Assembly (NCBI RefSeq): GCF_013415485.1
Contig: NZ_JACBXS010000014.1
Span: 34,045 to 98,044, forward strand
Length of the DNA stretch: 64,000 bases
Direction: 5' to 3'
Source: Rhabdonatronobacter sediminivivens
Lineage (GTDB): Bacteria > Pseudomonadota > Alphaproteobacteria > Rhodobacterales > Rhodobacteraceae
The position numbers and the translations under genes are program-made. Shown here in pieces: positions 8,578 to 16,346 of this stretch (position 1 is its first letter; every line of letters begins with the position of its first letter). The notes beneath the pieces are model-generated. The model was not told the DNA's origin and did not search any database. It worked only from the letters and a program-made list of their open reading frames with translations.

Positions 8578-9252
8578 ATGGCCCGGTCCCTGCCCGCCCA
8601 TCAGATCGCCTATGCCCGGCTGCGGGACATGGTGCTGTTCGGGCATCTGGCGCCGGGTGATGCGGTGACCATCGAAGGGCTGGTGGAGCGGCTGGACCTG
8701 GGCATGACCCCGGTGCGCGAGGCTCTGCGCCGCCTGATCGCCGAAGGGGCGCTGACGCTGCAGGGCAACCGCCGGGTCAGCGTGCCCCGGCTGGACCCGC
8801 AGGCGCTGGCCGATCTGGGCTTTGCCCGCAGCGCCATCGAATCGCAACTGGCGGTGCAGGCGCTGCCGTGCGTTTCAGACGCGCTGATCGCCGATCTGCG
8901 CGCCATCGATGCCGAGGTGGACGCCGCCATCGCCGCCGGGGATGTGCCGGGCTATCTGCGCTGCAACCATCGCTTCCACTTCACCCTCTATGCCGCCGCC
9001 GGGTCCGAGGTGCTGGAGGCGCTGGCGCGCTCGCTCTGGCTGCGGGTGGGGCCATCCCTGCGCGCGGTCTGCACCGGGCCGCTGGGGATCACCCTGCCGG
9101 ACAACCACAAGCTGGCGCTGGATGCGCTGGTATCGGGTGATCCGGCGGCGCTGGCGGGGGCGATCCGGGCCGATGTGCAGCAGGGCGTGGATCAGATCCG
9201 CGCCGGAATGGCTGCGGGGCTGTTTGACGGGGGGGCTGCGCGGAAAATTTGA
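8578..9252 (+). CDS. GntR family regulator with FCD domain
   Basis: 224-aa repressor-type regulator. The winged helix (residues 8-72) contains the GMTPVREALRRLIAEGALT recognition helix typical of the FadR/VanR branch, and the C-terminal all-helical FCD ligand domain has the metal-binding pattern D..H (RCNHRFHFTLY) and a later His (DNHKLALDAL). It ends the matB-qor operon and lies just before an aminotransferase gene. Two copies of a TTTGATCA palindrome sit at its stop codon and downstream, so it probably controls the aminotransferase. MatR, the regulator of rhizobial malonate genes, is also GntR/FCD, so control of matB is an alternative. Confidence 0.88.
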   Translation: MARSLPAHQIAYARLRDMVLFGHLAPGDAVTIEGLVERLDLGMTPVREALRRLIAEGALTLQGNRRVSVPRLDPQALADLGFARSAIESQLAVQALPCVSDALIADLRAIDAEVDAAIAAGDVPGYLRCNHRFHFTLYAAAGSEVLEALARSLWLRVGPSLRAVCTGPLGITLPDNHKLALDALVSGDPAALAGAIRADVQQGVDQIRAGMAAGLFDGGAARKI

Positions 9253-9290
9253 TCAAATCCCATTGACCCCGCCGGATTTGATCATATGCT
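9247..9290. promoter_or_regulatory. paired TTTGATCA palindromes and promoter before the aminotransferase
   Basis: A perfect 12-bp palindrome ATTTGATCAAAT (9247-9258) overlaps the gntR stop codon. A second copy with one mismatch, ATTTGATCATAT, lies at 9276-9287. Between and over them is a promoter-like pair on the plus strand: TTGACC (9263-9268), 16 bp, TATGCT (9285-9290). The second site covers the -10 element, a classic repressor geometry. The same perfect palindrome recurs at 42765-42776 upstream of the amidohydrolase gene. Binding by the adjacent GntR protein is inference. Confidence 0.6.
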
Positions 9291-9365
9291 GGCCCCATCG
9301 CCGACCGCACGGGCGCCCTGCCCCCGGCCTGTCGGCATGTCCCTGCAGCATCCGGAGCGCGTGCC

Positions 9366-10763
9366 ATGTCCGTCATCACCAATTACCCCCCGACCGCCGA
9401 GCTTCAGGCCCTGGACGCTGCCCATCACATGCACCCTTTCACCGCCAATGCGGAACTGGCGCAAAAGGGCGCGCGGATCATCGTGCGCGCCGATGGTGTG
9501 CGCCTGACCGACAGCGACGGCGCGGAAATGATCGACGCCATGGCCGGGCTGTGGTGTGTCAACATCGGTTACGGTCGGCACGAACTGGCCGAGGCCGCCG
9601 CCCGCCAGATGCGCGAGCTGCCCTATTACAACACCTTCTTTCAGACCAGCCATGTGCCCGCGCTGCAACTGGCCGCAAAGCTGGCGGAACTGGCGCCGGG
9701 CGATCTGAACCATGTGTTCTTTGCCGCTGGCGGGTCCGAGGCCAATGACACCAACATCCGCATGGTGCGCCATTACTGGGCGCGCAAGGGCCAGCCGGAA
9801 AAGCGCGTGATCATCTCCCGGCGCAACGCCTATCACGGGTCCTCCATGGGCAGCGCCAGCCTGGGCGGGATGGCAGGGATGCACGCCCAGGGCGGTATGC
9901 CGATCCCCGATATCGTGCATATCGACCAGCCCAACTGGTATGCCGAGGGCGGCGACAGCGACCCGCAGGAGTTCGGCATCGCCCGCGCCCGGCAGCTTGA
10001 GGCCAAGATCGCCGAGCTGGGCGCCGACAAGGTGGCCGCCTTCATCGCCGAGCCGGTGCAGGGTGCAGGCGGGGTGATCGTGCCGCCCGAAAGCTACTGG
10101 CCCGAGATCAAGCGCATCTGCGCCGAGCATGACATCCTGCTGATCGCCGACGAGGTGATCTGCGGCTTCGGACGGATCGGCCATTGGTTCGGCAGCCAGA
10201 GTTATGACATCCAGCCCCATATCATGACCATCGCCAAGGGGCTGAGTTCCGGCTACGCGCCCATCGGCGGTTCCATCGTCTGCGACGAGGTGGCCGAGGT
10301 CATCGGCGGGGGCGAGTTCAACCATGGCTATACCTATTCCGGCCATCCGGTGGCGGCGGCCGTGGCGCTGGAGAACCTGCGCATTCTGGAGGAAGAGAAG
10401 ATCGTCCAGCGCGTGCATGATGACACCGGCCCCTATCTGACCGAAGCCTGGGCACGGCTGGCCGATCACCCGCTGGTGGGGGAAGCGGTCAATCGCGGGC
10501 TCATGGCCTCGATCGCACTGACCCCGGACAAGGCCCGGCGCGCGCCCTTTGCCGCGCCGGTGGGCACCGTGGGCCTGATTGCGCGCGAACGCTGCTTTGC
10601 CAACAATCTGGTCATGCGCCATGTGGGGGACCGGATGATCATTTCACCGCCGCTGATCATCAGCCGCGATGATATCGACGAGGTGATCCTGCGCGCGACC
10701 CGCGCCTTGGACGAAACGCTGGAGACCCTGCACCAGCGCAACCTGATGACCGCCGCCGCCTGA
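9366..10763 (+). CDS. class III (omega) aminotransferase, putrescine:pyruvate type
   Basis: 465-aa PLP enzyme of the class III family. Visible features are the substrate/cofactor segment AGLWCVNIGYGR (60-71), AAGGSEANDTN (120-130), ADEVICGFGRIG (261-272) and the Schiff-base lysine K291 in TIAKGLSSGYAPIG. The layout closely follows Pseudomonas SpuC-type putrescine:pyruvate transaminases and beta-alanine/omega-amine transaminases, so a terminal amine is the probable donor and pyruvate the acceptor. The ATG at 9366 has a GGAG upstream. A shared operator sequence ties it to the polyamine-type ABC transporter operon at 37-42.7 kb, supporting an amine substrate. The exact amine is unknown. Confidence 0.85.
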   Translation: MSVITNYPPTAELQALDAAHHMHPFTANAELAQKGARIIVRADGVRLTDSDGAEMIDAMAGLWCVNIGYGRHELAEAAARQMRELPYYNTFFQTSHVPALQLAAKLAELAPGDLNHVFFAAGGSEANDTNIRMVRHYWARKGQPEKRVIISRRNAYHGSSMGSASLGGMAGMHAQGGMPIPDIVHIDQPNWYAEGGDSDPQEFGIARARQLEAKIAELGADKVAAFIAEPVQGAGGVIVPPESYWPEIKRICAEHDILLIADEVICGFGRIGHWFGSQSYDIQPHIMTIAKGLSSGYAPIGGSIVCDEVAEVIGGGEFNHGYTYSGHPVAAAVALENLRILEEEKIVQRVHDDTGPYLTEAWARLADHPLVGEAVNRGLMASIALTPDKARRAPFAAPVGTVGLIARERCFANNLVMRHVGDRMIISPPLIISRDDIDEVILRATRALDETLETLHQRNLMTAAA

Positions 10764-10819
10764 TCCCGGCACGAAAAGCGCGCGACTTCCCCGCGACAGC
10801 GCGGGTCCATGGCGGTGCA

Positions 10820-10870
10820 AGCGCCACCGAGCCGCGCCCACCCACCCACCCTGCGCGCCTCGGGGGCGCT
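10820..10870. repeat. G-quadruplex-loop hairpin, copy 1
   Basis: Arms AGCGCCACCGAGCCGCG (10820-10836) and CGCGCCTCGGGGGCGCT (10854-10870) pair at 15 of 17 positions and enclose CCCACCCACCCACCC (10837-10851), whose minus strand is GGGTGGGTGGGTGGG. It sits between the convergent ends of the aminotransferase and DUF6477 genes. The remaining sequence of this 234-bp gap shows nothing else. See copies at 30782-30832 and 43723-43773. Confidence 0.8.
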
Positions 10871-10997
10871 GCCGTGCGCAGGGGCGCCCGGCGGAGCATC
10901 TGGTTGGGTGACGGCCCCGAAACCTGCGGGTTCGCGCGATGGCTGTCGCAATGGCGCGCGTCATGGTCACAGATGGCGGCAACGGCTGCGCCCCTGG

Positions 10998-11330
10998 TCA
11001 GCATGCAGCTGCGGTTCCTCCCGGCACTGCACTGACGGCAGGCTGATGGTGCAGGGCCTGCGCTTCGGCCATCAGGGCTGACAGGACCGCGACATGCCGC
11101 GCCGCCGACCAGGCTGCGTCATGGCTCTGGCGCATCTGTTCCAGACGGTCTTCGACCTGCAGCAGCAGGATCAGCGCCTCTGCGGGGCCGGGGGTCGGAC
11201 CATCATGGTATCCGCGCAACGCGGCGCGCAGGGTGACCTCGCGCTGGTAGCTTTGCTGCGCGAAGCGCGCTGCCGAAACCAGCAGGCCCGGGCGTTTCAG
11301 CTTCCGAAATTGTTCGAGGGGGTGGCGCAT
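10998..11330 (-). CDS. DUF6477 family protein
   Basis: 110-aa protein starting MRHPLEQFRKLKRPGLLVSAARFA, which I recognise as the short Rhodobacterales family DUF6477. It is helical and contains a conserved YQREVTLRAALRGYHDGPTPGPAEALILLLQVE stretch. No function is known. The reading frame is open further upstream, but the ATG at 11330 has GGAGAGAG directly in front and matches the family N-terminus. It is divergent from the DUF6456 gene, an arrangement that recurs in this order of bacteria and suggests a functional link. Confidence 0.75.
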   Translation of the reverse strand: MRHPLEQFRKLKRPGLLVSAARFAQQSYQREVTLRAALRGYHDGPTPGPAEALILLLQVEDRLEQMRQSHDAAWSAARHVAVLSALMAEAQALHHQPAVSAVPGGTAAAC

Positions 11331-11539
11331 CGGTCTCTCTCCATCAACCATTACGCGAACACCTTGCCACAGCTTCCGGGGGTGTTGCGCCCGGCTGCAA
11401 CCCGTACGCGACATTTAACAGTGTTTAATGATTGTAAGTGATTGTGCTCCCATCAACCGGTTTTTAACCAACCTGAACCGACAGCAACCAAAGGTTGAAA
11501 ACCCGGAACCCGACGAACCGAGCAAGGGACGGAACACGG

Positions 11540-12634
11540 ATGGATGCGAGCGCTGCCAACCTTCGCAAGATCGAAAAATTGCCTGACTGGGTGCCCGATG
11601 CGGTCAGGCTGTATCTGTCGCACACCACATCGGGGCAATCGCTGCGATCGCTGGCACGCGAACGCGGGTGCCATGCCTCGACCGTGTTGCGCCAGGTGCG
11701 CCGATTCGAGAACCGCCGCGATGACCCGCTGGTGGATGATGCGCTCAACCGTCTGGGCAGCATGGCTGCCACGCATCCCTCCTGCAACCCGGATGAGGAC
11801 CATTCCCAGATGACTGCCCATGCCCGCATGCCCCTGCCCCGTGATGATGAAGACATGCTTGATGATGACCAGCTTCGCGCGATCCTGGAGCGGCTGGAGG
11901 CGCCGGGCGCCATCCTTGCCATTGCCCCGGATATGGAGAAAGCTGTGGTGCTGTGCGACACGGGCGACGGCAACCCGCGGCGCACCGCAATCATGGAGCG
12001 CCACATTGCCGAGGCTTTTGCGCTGAAGGAATGGATCACCTGCCACCGCCCCGGGCGCGTGGCCAGCTATGTGATCACCGCCGCGGGGCGGGCCGAACTA
12101 GCCCGGCTGCGCGGCCGCGGCCGGGTGACCATCTGCCCGGATGGGCACCTGCTGCCCGCCGCCGGCACCGAGGATGAGGACAACCCGCGGCGCCCCCGTT
12201 TTTCCGGCAATGAAAGCCCCGTTGCCGCACTGGCTCGGCGCCGGGACCAGAGCGGCGCGCCGTTTCTGACCCCGGCGCTGGTCGCCGCCGCCGAGCGCCT
12301 GCGCGAGGATTTCGAGCTGGCCCAGATGCAGGACGGCGACGATACCGACTGGGAAGAGATGCTGGCCGCTGCCGAAAACCTGTCGCCCGCACCGAAAGCC
12401 GCGGGCACGGCCACGGCCGTTGCCCGCAACAGGGTGATCGGAGCGCTGCGCGAACTGGGGCCGGGTCTGGCCGACATGGCGCTGCGCTGCTGCTGTTTCC
12501 TGGAGGGTCTGGAAACCGCCGAACGCCGCATGGGATGGTCGGCGCGGTCCGGCAAGATCGTGCTGCGCATCGCCCTGCAACGGCTGAAGCGGCACTATGA
12601 CAACATGGGCCAGATGCACCAGATGATCGGCTGA
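11540..12634 (+). CDS. DUF6456 domain helix-turn-helix protein
   Basis: 364-aa protein. The N-terminal part has a helix-turn-helix-like segment (SGQSLRSLARERGCHASTVLRQVRRFE, about residues 33-59). A winged-helix-like middle region (about 112-200) has EWITCHRPGRVASYVITAAGRAELARL, which resembles the beta-wing of small DNA-binding domains. The C-terminal DUF6456 domain (about 285-357) contains NRVIGALRELGPGLADMALRCCCFLEGLETAERRMGW. I infer a DNA-binding regulator; the target is unknown. The ATG at 11540 has AGGGACGGA upstream. The gap to the divergent DUF6477 gene (11331-11539) is AT-rich, with a TTAA-N6-TTAA pair at 11415-11428. Confidence 0.75.
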   Translation: MDASAANLRKIEKLPDWVPDAVRLYLSHTTSGQSLRSLARERGCHASTVLRQVRRFENRRDDPLVDDALNRLGSMAATHPSCNPDEDHSQMTAHARMPLPRDDEDMLDDDQLRAILERLEAPGAILAIAPDMEKAVVLCDTGDGNPRRTAIMERHIAEAFALKEWITCHRPGRVASYVITAAGRAELARLRGRGRVTICPDGHLLPAAGTEDEDNPRRPRFSGNESPVAALARRRDQSGAPFLTPALVAAAERLREDFELAQMQDGDDTDWEEMLAAAENLSPAPKAAGTATAVARNRVIGALRELGPGLADMALRCCCFLEGLETAERRMGWSARSGKIVLRIALQRLKRHYDNMGQMHQMIG

Positions 12635-12894
12635 GGCGCGATGATCGGCAGCGGCGCGGGGCGGCTTCGCCAATGGCGCAAAGCCCACCGCGCCGGGCGA
12701 CCGTCTTGGCCACCATCGCGGCCATCCTGCGACCGGCAAGGGACGCGGGCGTTGCAGGGCGCGCGCCTAAAACCCGGACAACCGGTGCGCGGGGACGATT
12801 TGTCCCATGCGGCCATCAAGGGACATATTGCCGCGCGCCCCGCCGGCGTGGCATAAGGTGGTGAACGCGCGCTGTCAGTCCGAAGGAGACACCC

Positions 12895-13086
12895 ATGGCC
12901 GACACCACCCCCCGCCCCGCCCCCCATCGCGAACCCGAACCCTGGGGCATCTGGATCGGCATTCTGGTGGCTGTCCTGCTGCTGGTGGGCAGCTTTGTGG
13001 TCGGCGGACTGGCCGGTGTGGCCATGATCGGCGTGATCGTCTCGCTGGTCGCGCTGGCGCTGTTGTCGCGGATCGTCCTGGGCTGA
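12895..13086 (+). CDS. small membrane protein, unknown function
   Basis: 63-aa protein with a polar proline-rich N-terminus (about 20 residues) followed by EPWGIWIGILVAVLLLVGSFVVGG and a second hydrophobic stretch, giving two closely spaced transmembrane helices with the C-terminus ending LLSRIVLG. A strong ribosome-binding site, AAGGAG, lies 7 bp before the ATG, so I consider it expressed. The 260 bp between it and the DUF6456 gene show no other gene. A similar small membrane protein follows at 13201; both share an E-P-W-x2-W-x-G-x-L-V entry into the first helix. I do not recognise the family. Confidence 0.65.
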   Translation: MADTTPRPAPHREPEPWGIWIGILVAVLLLVGSFVVGGLAGVAMIGVIVSLVALALLSRIVLG

Positions 13087-13140
13087 GCGTGCAGCGCACG
13101 GGATGCGCGCAACGCGCACCCCATGCGCTGCGGCAATCTG

Positions 13141-13161
13141 CCATGCTGCCATGCAGCATGG
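13141..13161. other. 9-bp hairpin between two small membrane genes
   Basis: CCATGCTGC (13141-13149) and GCAGCATGG (13153-13161) form a perfect stem with the 3-nt loop CAT. There is no T-run, so it could be an RNA-processing or attenuation structure rather than a true terminator. Confidence 0.5.
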
Positions 13162-13200
13162 AAGCCTTAGGTCATGGCACGGATACGAACAGGAGATGCC

Positions 13201-13419
13201 ATGACCGACACACCCGACACCCGTTCCGAAGACCACAAGCCCGCAGGCAACTGGCGCAATGCCGAAGAGCCCTGGCCCTTCTGGGCGGGCGTGCTGGTAT
13301 TTCTCAACATCGTCGTCTTTGCCGCCATGAATTACGGCCTTCCGGGGCTGGTCACGGTGATGGTTCCGGCGGCGATCGGAATGCTGATTGTGGTGTTGCT
13401 GATTGCAACCGGCCGCTAG
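13201..13419 (+). CDS. small membrane protein, unknown function
   Basis: 72-aa protein with a hydrophilic N-terminal 28 residues (MTDTPDTRSEDHKPAG...) and then two hydrophobic helices beginning EEPWPFWAGVLVFLNIVVF and ending MLIVVLLIATGR. AGGAG precedes the ATG at 13201 with good spacing; an upstream in-frame start at 13174 lacks one. It lies 30 bp before the UbiH-type gene and is probably co-transcribed with it. It resembles the preceding 63-aa protein in layout and in the tryptophan-rich entry to helix 1, suggesting an old duplication. No function can be assigned. Confidence 0.65.
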   Translation: MTDTPDTRSEDHKPAGNWRNAEEPWPFWAGVLVFLNIVVFAAMNYGLPGLVTVMVPAAIGMLIVVLLIATGR

Positions 13420-13449
13420 GAGCGGCGGCTGAACAGGCAGGGCGGATGA

Positions 13450-14640
13450 ATGCGCGACAGCTATGACATCGTGGTTTCGGGCGGGGGCGTTGCCGGGCTG
13501 GCGGCAGCGGCAGCCTTTGGCGCGGACGGCTGGTCGGTGCTCTGCGTCGATCCCGCACCACCGGTCACCGACGAAGCCGCCGACGGCGCCGATCTGCGCA
13601 CCACTGCCTTCCTGCAGCCCTCGATACCGGTGCTGGAGCGTGCGGGGCTCTGGCAGCGTCTGGCCCCCCATGCGATGGCGCTGCAGGTCATGCGGATCGT
13701 CGATGCTGGCGGCCCCGAGCCTGTGGCCCGCGTCAGCCATGACTTCGATGCCGCCGATGTGTCCGACCAGCCCTTTGGCTGGAACCTGCCCAACTGGCTC
13801 TTGCGGCGCGAGATGGTGGCCCGGATCGAAGAGCTTCCCAATGTCATCTTTCGCCCCGGGCTGGGCACCACCGGCCTGACCGCGCGCGAGGCAGAGGCGA
13901 TCGTGCGTCTCAGCGACGGGACCAGCGTTTCGGCCCGGCTGGTGGTTGCCGCCGACGGCCGCAACTCGGCCCTGCGTGAGGCGGCGGCCATCGGCGTGAC
14001 CACCACCCGCTACGGGCAAAAGGCGCTGGCCTTTGCCGTCACCCACCCCGTCCCCCACAACAATGTCTCGACCGAGATTCACCGCTCGGGCGGGCCCTTT
14101 ACACTGGTGCCGCTGCCGGACCGTGAGGGGCAGCCCTGCTCGGCCATCGTGTGGATGGAGCGCGGCCCCGAGGTCGCGCGCCTGTCGGCACTGCCCACAG
14201 CCGAGTTCGAGGCGGCGATGACCGAACGCTCCGGCGGGCTGTTCGGGCCGCTGAAACTGGCCTCCCGGCTGACTGTCTGGCCGATCATCAGCCAGGTGGC
14301 CGACCGCTTCGGCGCCCAGCGTCTGGCCCTGATGGCCGAGGCCGCGCATGTGGTCCCGCCCATCGGCGCGCAGGGGCTGAACATGTCCCTGGCCGATCTG
14401 CGGGTATTGCTGGATCTGGCCCGCCCCGACACCCTGGGGGATGCGGCCATGATCGACACCTACAACCGCCACCGCTGGGCCGAGGTGCGCGCCCGCGTGG
14501 CCGGGGTGGATGTGCTCAACCGTGCCTCGATGGCCGGGGCGCAGCCCTTGCGCGACCTGCGCGGGCGGGCGCTGGACCTGCTGTATTCCGCGGCACCGGT
14601 GCGGCGGGGGCTGATGCACCTGGGCATGGGCCTGCGCTGA
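13450..14640 (+). CDS. ubiH: UbiH/UbiF family FAD-dependent hydroxylase
   Basis: 396-aa class A flavoprotein monooxygenase expected to hydroxylate the ubiquinone precursor ring at the membrane surface. Evidence: the Rossmann FAD motif VVSGGGVAGLAAAAAFG (about 8-24), the middle D-G motif VVAADGRNSALR (about 171-182), and the second FAD motif LALMAEAAHVVPPIGAQGLNMSLADL, where the usual G-D is A-E. The last feature is common in UbiH-like proteins of this group. Which of the ubiquinone ring positions it modifies (C5, C6 or C1) cannot be decided from sequence. The start ATG at 13450 gives the family N-terminus. Confidence 0.85.
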   Translation: MRDSYDIVVSGGGVAGLAAAAAFGADGWSVLCVDPAPPVTDEAADGADLRTTAFLQPSIPVLERAGLWQRLAPHAMALQVMRIVDAGGPEPVARVSHDFDAADVSDQPFGWNLPNWLLRREMVARIEELPNVIFRPGLGTTGLTAREAEAIVRLSDGTSVSARLVVAADGRNSALREAAAIGVTTTRYGQKALAFAVTHPVPHNNVSTEIHRSGGPFTLVPLPDREGQPCSAIVWMERGPEVARLSALPTAEFEAAMTERSGGLFGPLKLASRLTVWPIISQVADRFGAQRLALMAEAAHVVPPIGAQGLNMSLADLRVLLDLARPDTLGDAAMIDTYNRHRWAEVRARVAGVDVLNRASMAGAQPLRDLRGRALDLLYSAAPVRRGLMHLGMGLR

Positions 14641-15254
14641 GCGTGAGGTTGCCCCGGGCGCCGTGCATTCCGACCCTTTCACGCGCTTTTCAGGCCCCGT
14701 CAGGTGGCTGACACGCTGGCGCTGCTGCCCTGCGCAGGGCGGTTGCCCATGCCTGCGGGCTGATTGCCGCGCATGACGGTTGCGCCGGAGCGGCCACCGG
14801 CCTCCGCGAAGCAGGTCAGGATACCCCGACAGGCAAAGGGATCAGACCCTGCATCCCCGGCCGAAAGCCACGCAAAAGCCCGGTGAAACAAGCCATGCAA
14901 CGCAACGGATTGGCACCGGGTTCGGCCACCTGCGGGATTGGCACCGGCGCGCATCATCCAATGGCGGGGCCCCTCTCCGCCCTTGCGCCCTCCGGTGGTC
15001 AATACGCGAGGGGCGCCGGGGTCTTTTTCAAACGACCCTGCCGGCGCTGCCCTTCGGGGTTCGGGCCTCAAGCCATGCGCTGAGTCTTGGATGATTCAGC
15101 TTGATGCATCCGATCATCACGCCATTTTCAAGAAAACAAGTTACTGATTTCGCTGAAAATTTCAATCTATGGTTGACACGCAGAGGCTTGAGTGTGTCTC
15201 CTGAGGTAACAATCGCGGCATTTTTTGGGCTGCAGAATGAATAAGGAGAGACGC
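14641..15254. other. 614-bp intergenic region before the ectoine-type operon
   Basis: No convincing gene is present. Visible elements are a perfect palindrome CCCTGCGCAGGG (14728-14739), a 13-bp direct repeat GGATTGGCACCGG (14907-14919 and 14935-14947), and an AT-rich stretch at 15105-15175 with small inverted repeats of the form TTTTCAAGAAAA and GAAAATTTC. TTGACA at 15173-15178 is an ideal -35 hexamer but has no recognisable -10 at 16-18 bp. The AT-rich part is the likely control region of the TRAP operon. Confidence 0.5.
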
Positions 15255-16265
15255 ATGACCCTGAAAAATTCACTCGTAACGACTGCGGCACTGGTAGCCT
15301 TGACCGCCGGTGCCGCGCAGGCCGGAGAAACCTGGCGCTACGCATTCGAAGAGGCCATCGACGAGGTTCAGGGCGTTTTCGCCCAGCAATTCCAAGAATA
15401 TATCGAGGCAAATTCGGATCACAGCGTGCAGCTTTTTCCGTTTGGCACGCTGGGGGAATCCGATGACATCATGGAGCAGACCCAGGCGGGTATCCTGCAA
15501 TTCGTGAACCAGTCGCCGGGCTTCACCGGGGCGCTGATCCCCGAAGCGCAGGTCTTTTTCGTGCCCTATCTGTTGCCGCAGGAAGGCGAGGCGCTGAACG
15601 AGTTCTTCCGCACCTCGGTCGCAATCAACGAGATGTTCCCCGAGCTTTACGCCCAGCACGGGCTGGAACTGCTGACCATGTACCCCGAGGGCGAGGTGGT
15701 GATGACCACCAAGCAGGAGGTGCGCAGCCCGGCGGATCTGAATGAGCAGAACATCCGCGTGATGACGAACCCGCTGCTGGTGGAAAGCTATCGCGCCTTC
15801 GGGGCCGTGCCCACACCGCTGCCCTGGGGCGAGGTCTATGGCGGGCTGCAGACGAACATGATTCAGGGGCAGGAAAACCCCATGTTCTTTGTGGAATCCA
15901 CCCGCATGTATGAGGTGACGGACTACATCACCTTCACCGGCCACAACAACTTCACCACCGCGTTCATGGCGAACAAGGATTTCTTTGACGGTCTGTCCGA
16001 TGACGACCAGCAACTGGTCCGCGATGCGGTGCAGGTCGCTTTTGACCACATCCTTGAATATCAGGACGGGCTGACCGAAAGCGCGCTGGAAACGATCCTG
16101 GAGTCGAAGCCCGAGATGCAGGTCGTGCATCTGACCGAAGAAGAGCGCCAGCCCTTCATGGAGGCCGCCGCATCTGTGGAGGCCGAGTTCATCCGCATGA
16201 CCGGCGACAGCGGCGAGGCCATCCTGGAGCAGATGAAGGCTGATCTGGAAGCGGTCACGGACTGA
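15255..16265 (+). CDS. teaA: TeaA/UehA-like TRAP substrate-binding protein
   Basis: 336-aa periplasmic DctP-type binding protein with a Sec signal peptide cleaved after AAQA (about residue 22). It contains the runs LGESDDIMEQTQAGILQFVN, SPGFTGALIPEAQ, YPEGEVV, MTNPLLVESYRAFGA and LPWGEVYGGLQTN. These correspond closely, as I recall it, to the ectoine-binding TeaA of Halomonas. The conserved TRAP arginine is in NIRVMTNPLL. AAGGAGAG precedes the ATG at 15255. It begins an operon with two TRAP permeases, a UspA protein, EutB, EutC and an M24 protein. An ectoine or hydroxyectoine-like solute is the likely ligand, but some aromatic positions of TeaA seem changed here. Confidence 0.85.
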   Translation: MTLKNSLVTTAALVALTAGAAQAGETWRYAFEEAIDEVQGVFAQQFQEYIEANSDHSVQLFPFGTLGESDDIMEQTQAGILQFVNQSPGFTGALIPEAQVFFVPYLLPQEGEALNEFFRTSVAINEMFPELYAQHGLELLTMYPEGEVVMTTKQEVRSPADLNEQNIRVMTNPLLVESYRAFGAVPTPLPWGEVYGGLQTNMIQGQENPMFFVESTRMYEVTDYITFTGHNNFTTAFMANKDFFDGLSDDDQQLVRDAVQVAFDHILEYQDGLTESALETILESKPEMQVVHLTEEERQPFMEAAASVEAEFIRMTGDSGEAILEQMKADLEAVTD

Positions 16266-16346
16266 TCCGCAGCCATCACCGGGGGCGGGCGCCCTGCCCC
16301 CGGCGCTATTCCATTCATAACTTTCCAGTCAGATCGGATCGCAGCC

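Noticed and set aside
11415..11428. CtrA binding site TTAA-N6-TTAA
   Set aside because: The CtrA consensus spacing is N7; the N6 spacing and missing flanking C make this only a resemblance.
14700..15071. 123-codon open frame on the minus strand in the ubiH-teaA gap
   Set aside because: No ribosome-binding site, no recognisable domain, composition like a GC-driven random frame; treated as intergenic.
15173..15178. TTGACA as promoter of the TRAP operon
   Set aside because: An ideal -35 hexamer, but no -10-like sequence is found at 16-18 bp, so no promoter is claimed.
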